This document shows positions 26,231 through 38,080 of a stretch of 64,000 nucleotides of DNA, in pieces. How positions within the stretch are numbered: the stretch's first letter is position 1; every line of letters starts with the position of its first letter. The translations under genes were made by a program, and so were the position numbers. Under the pieces are notes generated by a model that searched no databases, was not told where the DNA came from, and saw only the letters and a program-made list of their open reading frames with translations. Origin of the DNA: Cyanoderma ruficeps (taxonomy: Eukaryota > Chordata > Aves > Passeriformes > Timaliidae); NCBI GenBank assembly GCA_008694505.1, contig VZDJ01007755.1, positions 10,120,334 through 10,184,333 on the forward strand, written 5' to 3'.

Positions 26231-29200
26231 TGAACACATTAACACTGTCAGTAGTTTCCTATCTTTTTTATGTCATCCTTTTCCCATACCTGACTTACTG
26301 GAAATGGACAGCATAATTACAGGCAACTTAACTGGGAAAAATTAACATAACTACTTTTGAGGATTTTACACATACTAACAGCTAAAATAAGGAAGGAATC
26401 ACAAGTCTTCCGAGACACCAAGTTGGTCCTGATTAATATAGCAAGAAAATTATAGCTGCACCGATGTGAATGGTACTAACTATAAACACCAGTGATTCAC
26501 TACCCTGACGTGTTGCCAGCATAGGCTGCCTTCCACAGTTATCCTCACGTTTCATTTCAGAGCTGATCTGACACTTGAATATGTTTCCTGTTTTATGCTG
26601 AATAAAGCTTTATGCTCTAACTTGGAATCTCCAAATGTTTTCCTATGACACTGAAGATAGGAGGCAGGTGACTGAACTATAGAAAGCATTTTGTCACAAT
26701 TAAAAGATGTTTGGATGAGATGATGAACATAAGTAACTGAAGCAAAAAGGATAGGGAAGTGCAATTTCTTATGTTATTCTTCATAATCTACCTGAAAAAT
26801 GTAACAAACCTATTCCTACCCTCTATGTGGAAAAAATTGTTTAAATATTTGAACTATTTACAAATTTATCAAAGGTATTTAAATCTTGTTAAATTATGCA
26901 CACTTACACATTAACACACATGTCAAAACTGTGTATCAAGAGATGTATGCAAAAGACATATACAGTTAAATCAGCTTTGAAATACTTACAGGATAAGGCC
27001 ACCTGCCTTTCTGAAGTTAGTGATAGAATTACCTGCTTTTCTGGAATATTGAATATTGTTCAATTGCAACATTAAAATTAGTTGGCTGTTGATGGGGCTT
27101 TTCTCCCCAAAATAAAGGATAAGGTAAAACAAGCTACTGGGAGAATAAATTAGAAATATTTATTGATAACAAATTTTTCCAGCAGATCTATTGAAAATGA
27201 CTCATAGATACATTTTAATGTCAAAAGTGGTATCATTACATTATCTTGCCTGACAGATTTCTTAATATGGATGACAGATTTTCATCCACATGCTAGTGTT
27301 GCTGTCCCATTAGCATTAGTCTGAATAAACTTTGAAAAAACTTGTGATTAAGAGAAAAAAAAGAGTGGTTTAAATGCTATCATCATCTTACTGGTACCTT
27401 TCACTGACTAATCAACACAGCTTTTACAGTTCTACCTTCTTTGCCATTTGCCATTTTAACTCGCCTGACTTTGATTTCTACTCACTTTCTTTTTACCTGC
27501 CTATTTTAAGGGTTAAAGAGTTATTCAGTGCCTTGTTTTCTCTCTGCTTCCACCCCTTAATCAACAGACCTATTGAATTTTTAATAAATTAATTCATATG
27601 CTTACCAATTTATGCATTTACGCCCCCAGGTCTTAAGTTATTTGCATCCCCATAAATGCTTCTTTTGCATCAAACATAGCCCACTGCTGTTTGCCATTAT
27701 TTCACAATGAATAATTTAAATCAATTAAATTAAAATGTGATTTTTGTACTCAGCCTCCTTTACCTAGGTTTCATGTCAAAAATCATTATTTCATCCTCAA
27801 AATCTTGACAATGAAGAGCTTCATATTTATTTGATATGCATTTTTATCTGGCTATTTGAAAACTTTATACAGAATCTTTTTTTTTATTACATTATTGTTA
27901 TGGTAGTGCATGAAGGTGATTATGAGAGCTTGGGATTTTTTTCTTTTCTATTTTTCTACTACGTAAAATTGTAAATACTGAATTAGGGGATCAATGATCT
28001 TTTGCTAAATTTCTGTCAATAAAACCAGTTTTCACACAGTGAAAAGACTGCTTTTCAAAGTCCATTTTTATGCTCCAAATTTTAAGGGTCTTCCTGGTTA
28101 TTTAGAAAGTCCTAATAAAATTAATCAAATTTGAATAGACTTAATGCCTTTCTTCTGCTTCCTTTTCTTTGTAATCTGATCCAGAAAATAAAAGACAAAA
28201 GTATACAGTTACAACAAAGTAGTGATTTATTTAATGAGTATTATAAATATGAACCCACTATCTATAAATCACATAATAACCTCTGACATCTCTGAATAAG
28301 GTGCAGAACATCCTGCCTTTTAGCTGCTTGAGACTAACGCAACTGTGACAACTGAAAATGGCATCCCAGTCTTCTATATTGTTTGTGAAAGGAATCAGAG
28401 TCTTTGGAATGGATACTAGAGGAAAAAAAAAACCCACTAAACACATGCGAGTAAATATAAAGAAAACATTGGTCATGGTGGCAGACAAGTTTTGGGTCTT
28501 ATTTAACATTTTTGGACTATATACTCTTCCTGAAGATTAAATCAGTTAAGTACTTTGTAGTAGATAAAGTATTGTGTGTAGACATTAATATTTATTTACT
28601 GTTTTAATATTTTTACTGTTAACAGAAGAGGAATTATTCTCTCATCCTGAAGCACTAAAATATTAATATGGATTCAGTAGGATCTGGGAGTTCATATTAT
28701 CCACTGTAGTACTTCTGTCATGAAGAAAAACATATAGAAACCTCTCAAACTGAGGAAAATTACAATTCTAATTAAAAAGACAAACTTAGGGTAGTAAGTC
28801 TCTCTAATCCAGACTGTTCTTGTGAAGCTCATCAGGAATTTAGTCGCAATCAAGGAGTGGAAAATGGAGAAAAAATACTTACAGACATATTAAGTAACAT
28901 CCTGTCCTTGTGGCATGAGGGACAGTTATGAAATTGCCAGTATACACAGGAGAAAATACCAGCAACCTTGGGTGACAGTTGCATCCTAATGAATGCAAGT
29001 CTAATTGTGGATAATTTTTTTTTGAAAAATCTAATTCAAATAAAAGCAAGCCATATAACACACATACATTTTGCTTAGTAAATGACAACACAACTCTAAA
29101 GCACTACTTCTCACTCCTGAGCTAACTCACAGAAAGGTTAGCACAGCCTACCTGCAAGTCCTTCTACTTGAAATGTAGAAGAGCCAGAAAAACCGTGTCA

Positions 29201-29293
29201 TTCTCCAAGTCAAATAGATTTATGAAAAAAGTAGCATTTGAGGTACTATAGAAGGGAAGAAGTTTGAAGGTAAAAACAAAACACCAGAGTAAC

Positions 29294-29309
29294 TTTTTTT
29301 TTTTTTTTT
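29294..29309. repeat. Poly-T tract
   Basis: Sixteen consecutive Ts in intron. There is no retrocopied gene beside it. Confidence 0.85.
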
Positions 29310-30157
29310 AACATGGCCTCTGGTTCAGTAATGTCCATGGGGCTTGTTCAAATGGATCTAAAAACCACCCATTGCTTAAATGGAGACATTTAAGATGCTG
29401 GCATAAAAGCTGAAAAAAAACCTTGAGTTTCTACAGATGTACAATGCAGTAGTGTAATGGGAAGCTGTTTTTCCTGGTTTTATTTGCTTTTATATTTAGA
29501 GAAACCATAGTTAAGTTCTATAGCACCTGCTGTAGAAAACTAGGATATGGTGAAGATTAATGCTCCAATGTCAGAAGTTGCAATTCCACTGCAATGATTT
29601 TTCCACTACCAGTTTTTATTACTTACAGGTTTTTGTCAGCTAAAGAACCTGCTTGAAACATTTCAATATTTTATAAGCCTGACCATATTTACAGACAATA
29701 AATGAATAACTGAATATGAATAAAGTGATAAAGAAACACATAAATTATATTCTTATATTACTTATGCTGGAATTGCCTCTCTGTTAATACAGACTGAAGC
29801 TGGAATATTTACACCTCTTCCTAGACAGTTTGGAGGGCTGGATGACAAAAAAACCCCAGCGTATTTGTACACTTTTCTGTGCTTCTACACAACAGTGGCA
29901 GAAAGGCATTGGCTAAGGTTTTACTGCTTTGTGGACTGTCTCTTTAGCTGACACAACTTCTGCTACACGGCTCAGAAATGAAAAAAAAAACAACAAAAAA
30001 CCCAATGTATTGGTATACAAGAGACACAGAACAAAGGGGGAAAAAAGAAAAATGGCTAAAATTGCAAGCGAATTAAAAAAAGCATCAACAAAGGCAAATG
30101 ACTGAAAGAAAAGAAGAAGAACCTTTAAAATACAGAAAATTATATGGCACACATTCA

Positions 30158-30225
30158 GTTCAAAGAGTATAAAATATAATAATATAACATATAAATTTAA
30201 TATATAAATTTCCGTTCAAAGAGTA
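30158..30225. repeat. 12-bp direct repeat flanking an AT-rich segment
   Basis: GTTCAAAGAGTA occurs at 30158-30169 and 30214-30225. Between them lies almost pure A/T sequence with ATATAAATTT repeats. This is either a local duplication or a target-site-like pair around an AT-rich insertion. Confidence 0.8.
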
Positions 30226-31690
30226 CAGAAAAATCTTTGGATATGTCATAAGGAGGAGCCATTCTGGCTCCAAAGCACTTGGTTCTCTGACAAAGAAGAG
30301 CTACCTTGATGCTTACTGCATTAAGGCCAAGGCCTGAAGCAATCAGAGGTTACCAAAGGGAATGGGGAAAAAAGTGCATGTAAGAAGTGGTATTTCTCAA
30401 CTCTTTCAAAGCCTGACTGTGCTCTTAGAGCATTGTTCTACAGCCCCAGTGCAATGCCTTTGCGGAGTGAACAACTTGTTCTGTTTCTCCTCTTCCTACA
30501 CAGCACTTCTAAAGAGCTGATATTTGCACATGCTAATTGAAGGACACACCACAATGATGGGATGTTTTGTGTTTGGGATGTTCTGCCCCTTGATGAAGAC
30601 TTCAGACCTCACAGCCAACATAGCAGTAAAAGAAAACTTTTCATTTCTCTGTTCGGATTGCTAGTAAAGAGGACATTTCCAGACTATAAACTTGGTTTTG
30701 TTTTTTTTTTTTTCTTTTGGAGTCTCGAGTGTAAAAAGTTTTTTGTATTTTATTGTTTTATTGAGCCATTCCAACTTTAATCTGCCTCCCTAAGAAAAAT
30801 ACAGTGCATCTGTATTTTTTGCATCATGTAACCTACAAAACCTAAGAAATGTACCCTTTATGTCAGTAAAAGGTCTTCCCAGTGGGAAACACTTTTAAAA
30901 GTATAGTATTTTCATATTTCTTTTTGATACTAGCCTGCCTCTACCTAGATAAAACTACAGAACTGTTAAAATTACCTTTTATGTAATTTGGACTCAAAAC
31001 TCCCCAAAACCAATATAAACCAGAAAGCACTTCACATAAATAGAAAAAAGCATCTCTTTTCCTTCTCATTTGAGAAATTTTGAGCATCTGTTTTTCACTG
31101 TTTTTAAAACAGATAAAAGACCAGATAAAATAATTCTGATTGAATTCTGAATTAAAAATTAAAAACAATGTACAATAACAGTCTTACTTACTTGCTACTC
31201 ATAATTTTAACTTTTTAAACATGTATCATTATCTCTTCCCATTTAATACACTTTAGGCAGACTAAAGAAAATTGAAAAAATAAGACAAAAGTTTTCAGAA
31301 TGGTAGTGCATAATTTAAAGACTGCTCTCAGTCCTAGTGAAATCACACATTGCAGCTGCTATTTGTTCCATCAACATATTTGAAAACAATCAAACTGATC
31401 ACTTTCTTTAGGTCCTCCGTTAGAAAAAGAAATGTTACACTAGTTAAATGTGACATTAAAGTGAAGTTGTAAACCCCATACAGAATTATAGAGAAATAAG
31501 GTAGTTTTCTAGTCAAAATCAGTTTATTTCCAATTTTGCCATGCCTTCTAGTTCAATTCTGTATCTACTGACACCAGGACTTCTGATATTTGACTTAAAA
31601 GTGAAAAAAATAGATTTCTTTCTACAAGGTAGCTAATGTTATGCTCTTGTCTGTCAAAGAGGCAATTTATTTTATACTTTTTTATCATAC

Positions 31691-31762
31691 CTTGAGAATT
31701 TTGCACATTATCTCATAAACTGAAAATGTTTTCTCAGCTCGTGTCCAATCCCAGGTTGTGAC
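31691..31762 (-). CDS. SNTG1: SNTG1 internal exon, middle of PH domain
   Basis: The exon has 72 nt, 24 codons and phase 0 at both ends. The acceptor ends TTTAAAG and the donor reads AAG then GTATGA. The translation starts VTTWDWTRAEKTF and ends IMCKILK. As far as I recall it is identical to human SNTG1 here, so this is the best conserved exon in the window. The double tryptophan and the EKTFSVYE stretch belong to the PH-domain beta sheet. Because the length is a multiple of three and the phase is 0-0, skipping this exon would delete part of the PH domain without changing the frame. Confidence 0.95.
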
Positions 31763-34135
31763 CTTTAAAAAACAAACAAAACACAAAATAAACAAAAAAG
31801 AAATGAAGTTTTTTTGTTGGTTTCAAGAATTAAGTTTATTAAAAAAAGAAAAAATCCCTAAACTATTTACATTGATTAAGATATATTCAGAAAGAGCAAG
31901 CACTGCCTCAACACAACAACTGGCAGGGACCAGACTGTTCCATCCAGGCAATGCTTAGGAGACGTCCTCCCTGTCCTTACAATGCAGTTCCTTTGCATGC
32001 AGCCTGCACTATGCAAGATGATGATACTTCCCCTGGGAACTTGCAGGGCTTGCAGTGAGATCCTGAGAGGATACAGTCCTTGAATTCATCTCACAGAGCC
32101 AGGGCCCTGTCTATTAGAAAGCATGTTTCTCACCACTTCCCTCCTTGTAATGGCATGCCACTACCTGCTCCCAAACACTGACAGTGTTTGCAAATCCATA
32201 GAACCAGTCTCCAACCTTGCAATGTCCCAGACACTTAACCCACATGCCTTGAAATCCGGGGGAAAAAAACAAAGCATGAGACAACACAGCCAGATATTGA
32301 CTTTCTTTTTTTAATACCAGGATTAATCTACTCCTAAATTCTAACAAACTAAGATTTGAAGGATAGTCTTTTATTTTTTTTCCCTCTTTGTTTTGGGATT
32401 TCACAACTGTTTTTAACTGTATTAATTTAGGCAACTGTTTCACACAGATACATGCATATATAAAAGAATTAAGTTAAATCATGGAAGGGAAGGTGTTAAG
32501 ACTTAAATGAGGCAGAAAGGGATAGATAAATATATTCAGTAAGGGAAGAGTTAAGGCAATACCATAACAGTGTATAAAATTTCCAAGGAAAACACAAGTA
32601 GAAAACAGGAGAATATTAAAAGTCTAAAAATACAGAAGAAGTCACATAATAGAATGAATTAGATGTTATAAATGAAAGAATAATTATCTTAATGGTAAGA
32701 CACTTCGGACAGTGACCCATATTCAAAGGAAGAGAGCTGTATCATTAAATTTGTTAGGCACAATGAAGAGGTTGAAGGAAACATGTTACTGCTTCTACAA
32801 GATTCAAGATAACCTTTTTGAAAAAAGTTTAATGGAATAGATTCCAGAGCCCAAGGAATGAAATATTATATGAGCTCAATTTATCTCTTATGTAAAGAGA
32901 AAATAATCATTAATAGATCAAAATTATTTTTATGTTGTATGAGAAAACTCTACTTCTAACTAATTTTTAGTTAAAACATTACTGTAATGGAAAGTCCTTT
33001 AAGGAAATCACAGGCAGGAATGAAAAGTTAAAACCCACAGCGTTATAATTCCCCTTCTATTAGAATTTTCTTTATTTGCAGTCATTGTCAAATGCTTGAA
33101 CTGTGGGTATCAAATAACAAAACTACTCTTTCTCCTATGGACAAGAAGATAAATTTCTCACCATGAACAGAAAAACAGGGAGAGGAGTCTTACCTCAGCC
33201 CCACTGAGCCCGTAACACCCCGTCACATTTGATGAATCCCACTGTGCCATGAGGAAAAGTCCTTATTATTGCTCCTGAAGCACAGAGTCATTTGGAGCTA
33301 TGTTTAAAAATTTACAATAGGCTCCATACTTTGGGGGAAAATATAAGAGCTCCCTCCTCTCCCCTGGTTTCCTGCTTTTGTTTGTATCTGTAAAGGGACT
33401 TCTTTTCAGGTCAAACCAAAGCTCCTTCTGTATAAAGATTTGTGCAAAGCAAAAGCAATTGTAGAATTAAGACGCCCATAGAAATCATTCACTTTTAATG
33501 CTTTAATTTAAAATATTGAGTAGCAAAAGAAAGGGTGTTAGTGGCTCTTTCTTAAGTAAATTTCCAATTATAGATTGGAAGAAATTCAAACCCACCAGAC
33601 TTGACACAATTAGTAATTCTAAAGAAGGAAATGTACCAGGAAATAATATAAAAAATAATAGTAAAGAAGTAATTTTCTTTAAAAATTTCAAAATGCAAAC
33701 ATGGAACACTAGGATTGCTCCTTTATCTGAGCATGGGAAGTAGATGTACTTTTTATCAAACATACAAAACAAGCCAGGGGGAGGCTGTTGATAGACATCA
33801 TTGAAACATGTTTCCCTAATGTGTTAGACTTCAGCAGAGACTGGGGAAATACTTTGTTTGATTTTCTGGTTAAAAAAGCTCGCAGGACATCTCTTCAGAA
33901 AAAAAACTTTGTCCAAGTAGTTTATGCTGCACATATAATTAAAACAGCTTTAATTTTAACTACACTTTATATATCTCCTAAAAAGAAGCTCTGAAAGTGT
34001 CATTGAAACTTTTTTCATAATATATTCTCATCCCCAGAAGAGACAAACCTGCAGAATAGCAAAGGTAATTGCATGTGTAAAAGTTTGCATATAGAAAATA
34101 GGCTTTTAGAAGTGTGTAATTATTATACACATTCC

Positions 34136-34194
34136 ATGTTGGAACTGGATGATCTTTAAGGTCTCTTCTAACCCAAACATTCTATGATTCTATG
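34136..34194 (+). mobile_element. CR1 LINE 3' terminal fragment
   Basis: Short plus-strand CR1 tail: GTTGGAACTGGATGATCTTT, AAGGTCTCTTCTAACCCAAA, then CATTCTATGATTCTATG, i.e. the terminal ATTCTATG repeat. Severely 5'-truncated. Confidence 0.9.
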
Positions 34195-34974
34195 TCTTTA
34201 AGGCAGATCTGTAGGAACTCTCCCTCTGTCCTAAAAAAAGCATGCTTATCATTCTGCTTCCCTCCTACTCCATGAAGAGAAAATATTTTTCTCCGCGTTT
34301 GAACAGTTTTTCTATTTTAGACTAGGAACCAGAATCTGGCAATACAGATTCATTCTGTGCTTACAGCTGAGCTGAAACAAGAGCTGTAAAAACCCAAGGA
34401 TGGATTTCTTGTCTTATAAAATAGCAGCTTGCCAAAATTTTCCTTACTCACATCACCATGGTTCAGATTCTTCATATCAACATGTTCCTTTCACACCCAT
34501 TAATCAACCCCCATCACATATTAATCCCCTACAAGTATATTATTCCCATAAATTTATGATTCTTAAGTGAAGAGGCTTTTTGTCTCTTCCATAGTTCTTA
34601 AAAAAGAACGATCTTCCTCTTTTGCATTGAACAGGGTTTGTCATCATTGATTCTGATTCTATCCAGTACCCAGAATGGAGTTGGTTTTACTTGACAGGCA
34701 GCAAATGCTGAAGTAGATCTGGCAAAGACGGGAGAGATGGTTTTGAATCAACTTGCTTGTTAGCATAATCTGGTATTTTAATCTGATCCTGAAAAATATC
34801 CACCAAAAAAAGGCAAGCTCCCATTAGTAGACCTGAGAGAGCCAAAACCCCACACCCATGAATTAGCCTACAAACACTGAACACATTAAGTTTTCACTCC
34901 ATACTTACTTCCACTCCCCGTGTCTTTCACATGTTTTTAAACCTTTTGCTAAAAGAATTGATGATCAATCTACA

Positions 34975-35180
34975 GATTTGCAAGCTGGCTTTGAACTACC
35001 TCAGGAAGAGGTTGACCCACGAGGTGGTAGATGCCCCATCTCTGAAAACATTCAAGACCAGGTCAGACAGGCTCTGAGCAACCTGCTCCAGTTGAAGGTG
35101 TCCCTGCTTGCTGTAGGGAGGTTGGACTGGATGACCTTTAAAGCTCTCTTTCAAACCCAAACTATTCTATGATTCTGTTT
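34975..35180 (+). mobile_element. CR1 LINE fragment, 3' end
   Basis: Plus-strand CR1: GAGGTGGTAGATGCCCCATC, CATTCAAGACCAGGTCAGAC, GAGCAACCTGCTCCAGTTGA, GTTGGACTGGATGACCTTTA and CTATTCTATGATTCTGTT. It carries the intact terminal repeat and is 5'-truncated. It lies about 780 bp from the 34136-34194 copy in the same intron and orientation. Confidence 0.93.
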
Positions 35181-35945
35181 CAGGCAGGAAGGAGCTACAG
35201 CCTGGGTCTGACAAACACAGGGTTTAGCAGCAGTCAGAAAGGTCACCAATAAACAGTAAAAATTAATCCACATGACTCTTCCTGCTGCAGGCATGGGATT
35301 GCTACTGTCTCCTTAGCAACTGGCTTAAAAGTTAGCTAAAGGATCTTTACTGCAGCTTAGATGTACCCTAAGACTGTGAAAGTAAATTGCTGAATATAAG
35401 ATGAGTGCTAAAATTTTGCCCAGTGTTCCCAGTGAGATTCCAATTAAGATATTTAACTTAAACAATTTCACTTGATTCCTTACCTTCCTTTTGGTGCTCT
35501 CAAGAAGCAAAAACTTACATTCAGGATGGAATCTAAATAGAGACACACTGCCATCTCCACAGCATGTAAAAAGCTTTGATATTTCCCCAAATCTCAGCAG
35601 TTTCACTAGAATGATTGTTCAGTTTAAATCTAACCAACTTGCTTCAGGCCCGTTCTGTCTGCCAAAGGAAAATTAAAAGTTCCCTTTTAACATGGGCAGA
35701 TTTCTCTTTTGTTTTTCTATGTGTTCATTTAAGTGGGGGGAAAATAAATTCTTGCTAGATACCCAATCATCTGATGAAGAGCTGTTTTCTTTCACGTCTA
35801 TACCACACACCCTGGAATTTGTCAATGCTGTTAGTTATAGTCCTGCTAGCCCAAAGAGTGATATCCCATTGTGAAAGACTTGTACACATTACATGACATT
35901 ATTTTAATAACACTTATTCCCACCAAGCATGAGAAAGATACTTAC

Positions 35946-36062
35946 TGGAGGTGCTATGAATTTATACAGGGAAGATCCCCTCAGTGCTAGAAACTTTGGT
36001 GTGTACATTCGGTCCTGAAGGGAGTCTTGTTCCCGTTCTTCCGTCCAGCCCATGTAGACTAT
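35946..36062 (-). CDS. SNTG1: SNTG1 internal exon, first half of PH domain
   Basis: The exon has 117 nt, 39 codons and phase 0 at both ends. The acceptor follows a T-rich tract ending GTCAG and the donor reads CCA then GTAAGT, a near-consensus site. The translation begins IVYMGWTEEREQD and ends SSLYKFIAPP, which closely matches the human SNTG1 PH domain. Several conservative differences from human (for example the TEER and TPKF stretches) fit a bird orthologue. The segment supplies the early beta strands of the PH fold; the LALRGSSLYKF part looks like a core strand. It joins the 55885-55923 exon across about 19.8 kb and the 31691-31762 exon across about 4.2 kb, with the frame kept at both junctions. 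Confidence 0.95.
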
Positions 36063-37031
36063 CTGACAAAAAAATCAACAGTGTTGACAATTTCTCAGAA
36101 ATTTTCTTGTGTTGTAAGTATTTCACACGCATAAACTGATGTCTGCCAAATCTAACATGGCTGCAAACCTTGAACCCCAGGCACAATATGGTACACTGGC
36201 TGTTTTTATAAAGGATGCCTGTTAGGACAATGCAAAAACATGAGAAGAAGTACTTATTGTGCTAGTAACAGCAAAACATGTAAACCACATACTCCAGGGA
36301 TGTTAAAGGTGCTTTCTACATATTTGCTGACAGATCATGTCAGTGAAATTTAATGCCAGTGAAGTGTAAGGAACCATCAGTCAGGAATCCTAAGTCAAGC
36401 AACTGCTATAACACAGTAACATAGATCAGCCTCCACATGCAAGTTCACAGTTACGCATTAAACAGTATGATGTTACAAATTTAATTTCCAAATAATATCA
36501 ATTAATTTTTTTTTACTCTCTGAAAATCTCTGTGTTGGAGTTTTGAACATTTTTGCTTAGAAATAGGAGATTAGCAGACTGTTTTGGGTCACTATTTTGA
36601 ACAGACTTCAGCTAAGAAGTGACCAGAATCCTGTAGGCCTTACCACCACCAGCAGGTCTTCTGACACAGATGTTTGAACTAGAACTTATTCCAAATGACT
36701 TTAGGATGTAATTTCCTACCCATCCTATTAAGTTTGAGTTATTTAATATCAAATCCTTGAAGAGTAGAAGAACAGGATTCAACACTATGCCAGCTTCTGG
36801 AGAACCAGCGAACAGGGAGTAGACACATCATGGAATATTTGATTTATAACCATGCCATTAGTAATAAAATACAGTTTCCAGTGTGTGCTGGTACGCTACT
36901 GCTACGGAAAATAGTTCAACCCATATTTCATATAGTACTGCTAATGAGATAGATCTATTTTTAAATGTCTCTGTGAAATTGACTTCTACATTAACAAAGA
37001 AAGTATGGGACATTCTCTGTCTTAAATGTCA

Positions 37032-37077
37032 GTAATAATCATGTAAGGAAAATGGTAATAATTATGTAAGGAAAAGG
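37032..37077. repeat. 23-bp tandem duplication
   Basis: Two adjacent copies of a 23-bp unit starting GTAATAAT and containing ATGTAAGGAAAA, with two mismatches between copies. Confidence 0.9.
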
Positions 37078-37293
37078 TTAAAAAGTCAACAAATTTGTAA
37101 GTGCACCTGGTATGAATGGCATGAATGTCCCTAAAATGAATGTTTTTACTGCATGTTTTATCCTCCCAGATTTTGAATGTTATGTACTTTCTGACAAGAA
37201 ATTTACAGCAGTTTATTTTTTTACATTTGGGCAGAGAATTTTCAGCAACATTTCTTCATAGAATATGCATTGAAATAAATAGTGGGTCTAGTG

Positions 37294-37326
37294 CTTTTCT
37301 TTCTCTCTCTCTCTTTTTTTTTCCTT
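37294..37326. repeat. Pyrimidine tract (CT)n
   Basis: TTTTCTTTCTCTCTCTCTC followed by a T run. On the gene strand it is a purine tract, so it is not a polypyrimidine splice signal for SNTG1. Confidence 0.85.
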
Positions 37327-38056
37327 TGGGAGGGGGAGGTTATACTTTTTATTGTAACATACTGGAAATTATTAGCTTTTTCAAAATCTCCTTGTAAGAA
37401 ATCAATACTACTAGTCTCTGTCACAGTTTGTTGGATATTTTATGGTCTATAACCTGAGACAAGGAGAAGGTACATTTTTCTCACACTACAGTGACATCTC
37501 AGTACTTAATTATTTTGTCAATATCAAACACTAAAACTGTCATATAGTCTCAGGTTCAATGAAGAACGTGTTGAAGCATCTGCTCGTTTGGTGACTACAA
37601 AAGTTTATAAAAGTCAAAAAGAAGACAGATCTGTACCACAATCTTCAACCATCAAAAAGAGAGCTAAATGCTGGATTGTTATGCAATAACTAAAAAGCCA
37701 TGTTCTCTGAAAACTCATTTGTTCCTGAATTAAGAACTATTCAGCAGGGAAAAAAAAAAGCAATCAAACAACTGACCGGTAAAGTAAGAGAAGTGTTAAA
37801 TTAGATCAATTCAATGTTTATTAAAATTTTACTCATTTCTGCCATTTCATATGCTATCCATAAATAAGATCCTCATCCTTCCTACTTGATTGGAGTCTCT
37901 AGACAGTCTCTAGATCTCAGTGACCGAGGTGGGTTACACAGAAGAGGCATATAAGTGTAAAAAAATGGTGCAGAACTTTGGCACATTTTTTTCTCTCTAT
38001 AACTGAAAGAAAATACATGATCTCTAATTTTTAGGAAATTAGACATCAATACTTCA

Positions 38057-38080
38057 AAATTAATTCAATTGAATTAATTT
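38057..38080. repeat. 24-bp perfect palindrome
   Basis: The left half is AAATTAATTCAA and the right half is its exact reverse complement, centred on CAATTG. It carries two TAATT homeodomain-type cores in opposite orientation. Confidence 0.9.

Larger units (their letters stand above)
17130..31690 (-). other. SNTG1: SNTG1 intron, 14.6 kb
   Basis: Intron between the exons at 31691-31762 and 16977-17129. It holds one CR1 fragment (19031-19440), the two unresolved base runs (18807-18810 and 26230), a TA microsatellite (26201-26229), T-rich runs at 20886-20909 and 29294-29309, and a 12-bp direct repeat flanking AT-rich sequence at 30158-30225. I found no exon, RNA gene or other recognisable element. 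Open frames here reach about 108 codons but look like chance. Confidence 0.75.
31763..35945 (-). other. SNTG1: SNTG1 intron, 4.2 kb
   Basis: Intron between the exons at 35946-36062 and 31691-31762. It holds two CR1 3' fragments on the plus strand, at 34136-34194 and 34975-35180. The open frame on the plus strand at 33516-33743 and one on the minus strand at 35325-35606 looked protein-like but have no recognised homology. The second has a good donor-like site yet would break the SNTG1 frame if included with its nearest acceptor. Confidence 0.75.

Noticed and set aside
33516..33743. Plus-strand 75-codon open frame with ordinary-looking composition
   Set aside because: On the opposite strand from the host gene, not recognised, and not linked to an acceptor, a promoter or a poly-A signal that I can support.
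35325..35606. Minus-strand open frame with a good donor (AAG then GTAAGG) and an exon-like peptide
   Set aside because: With the nearest acceptor (TTCTAG) it would be phase 2 to 0 and shift the SNTG1 frame. The peptide is not in known SNTG1.
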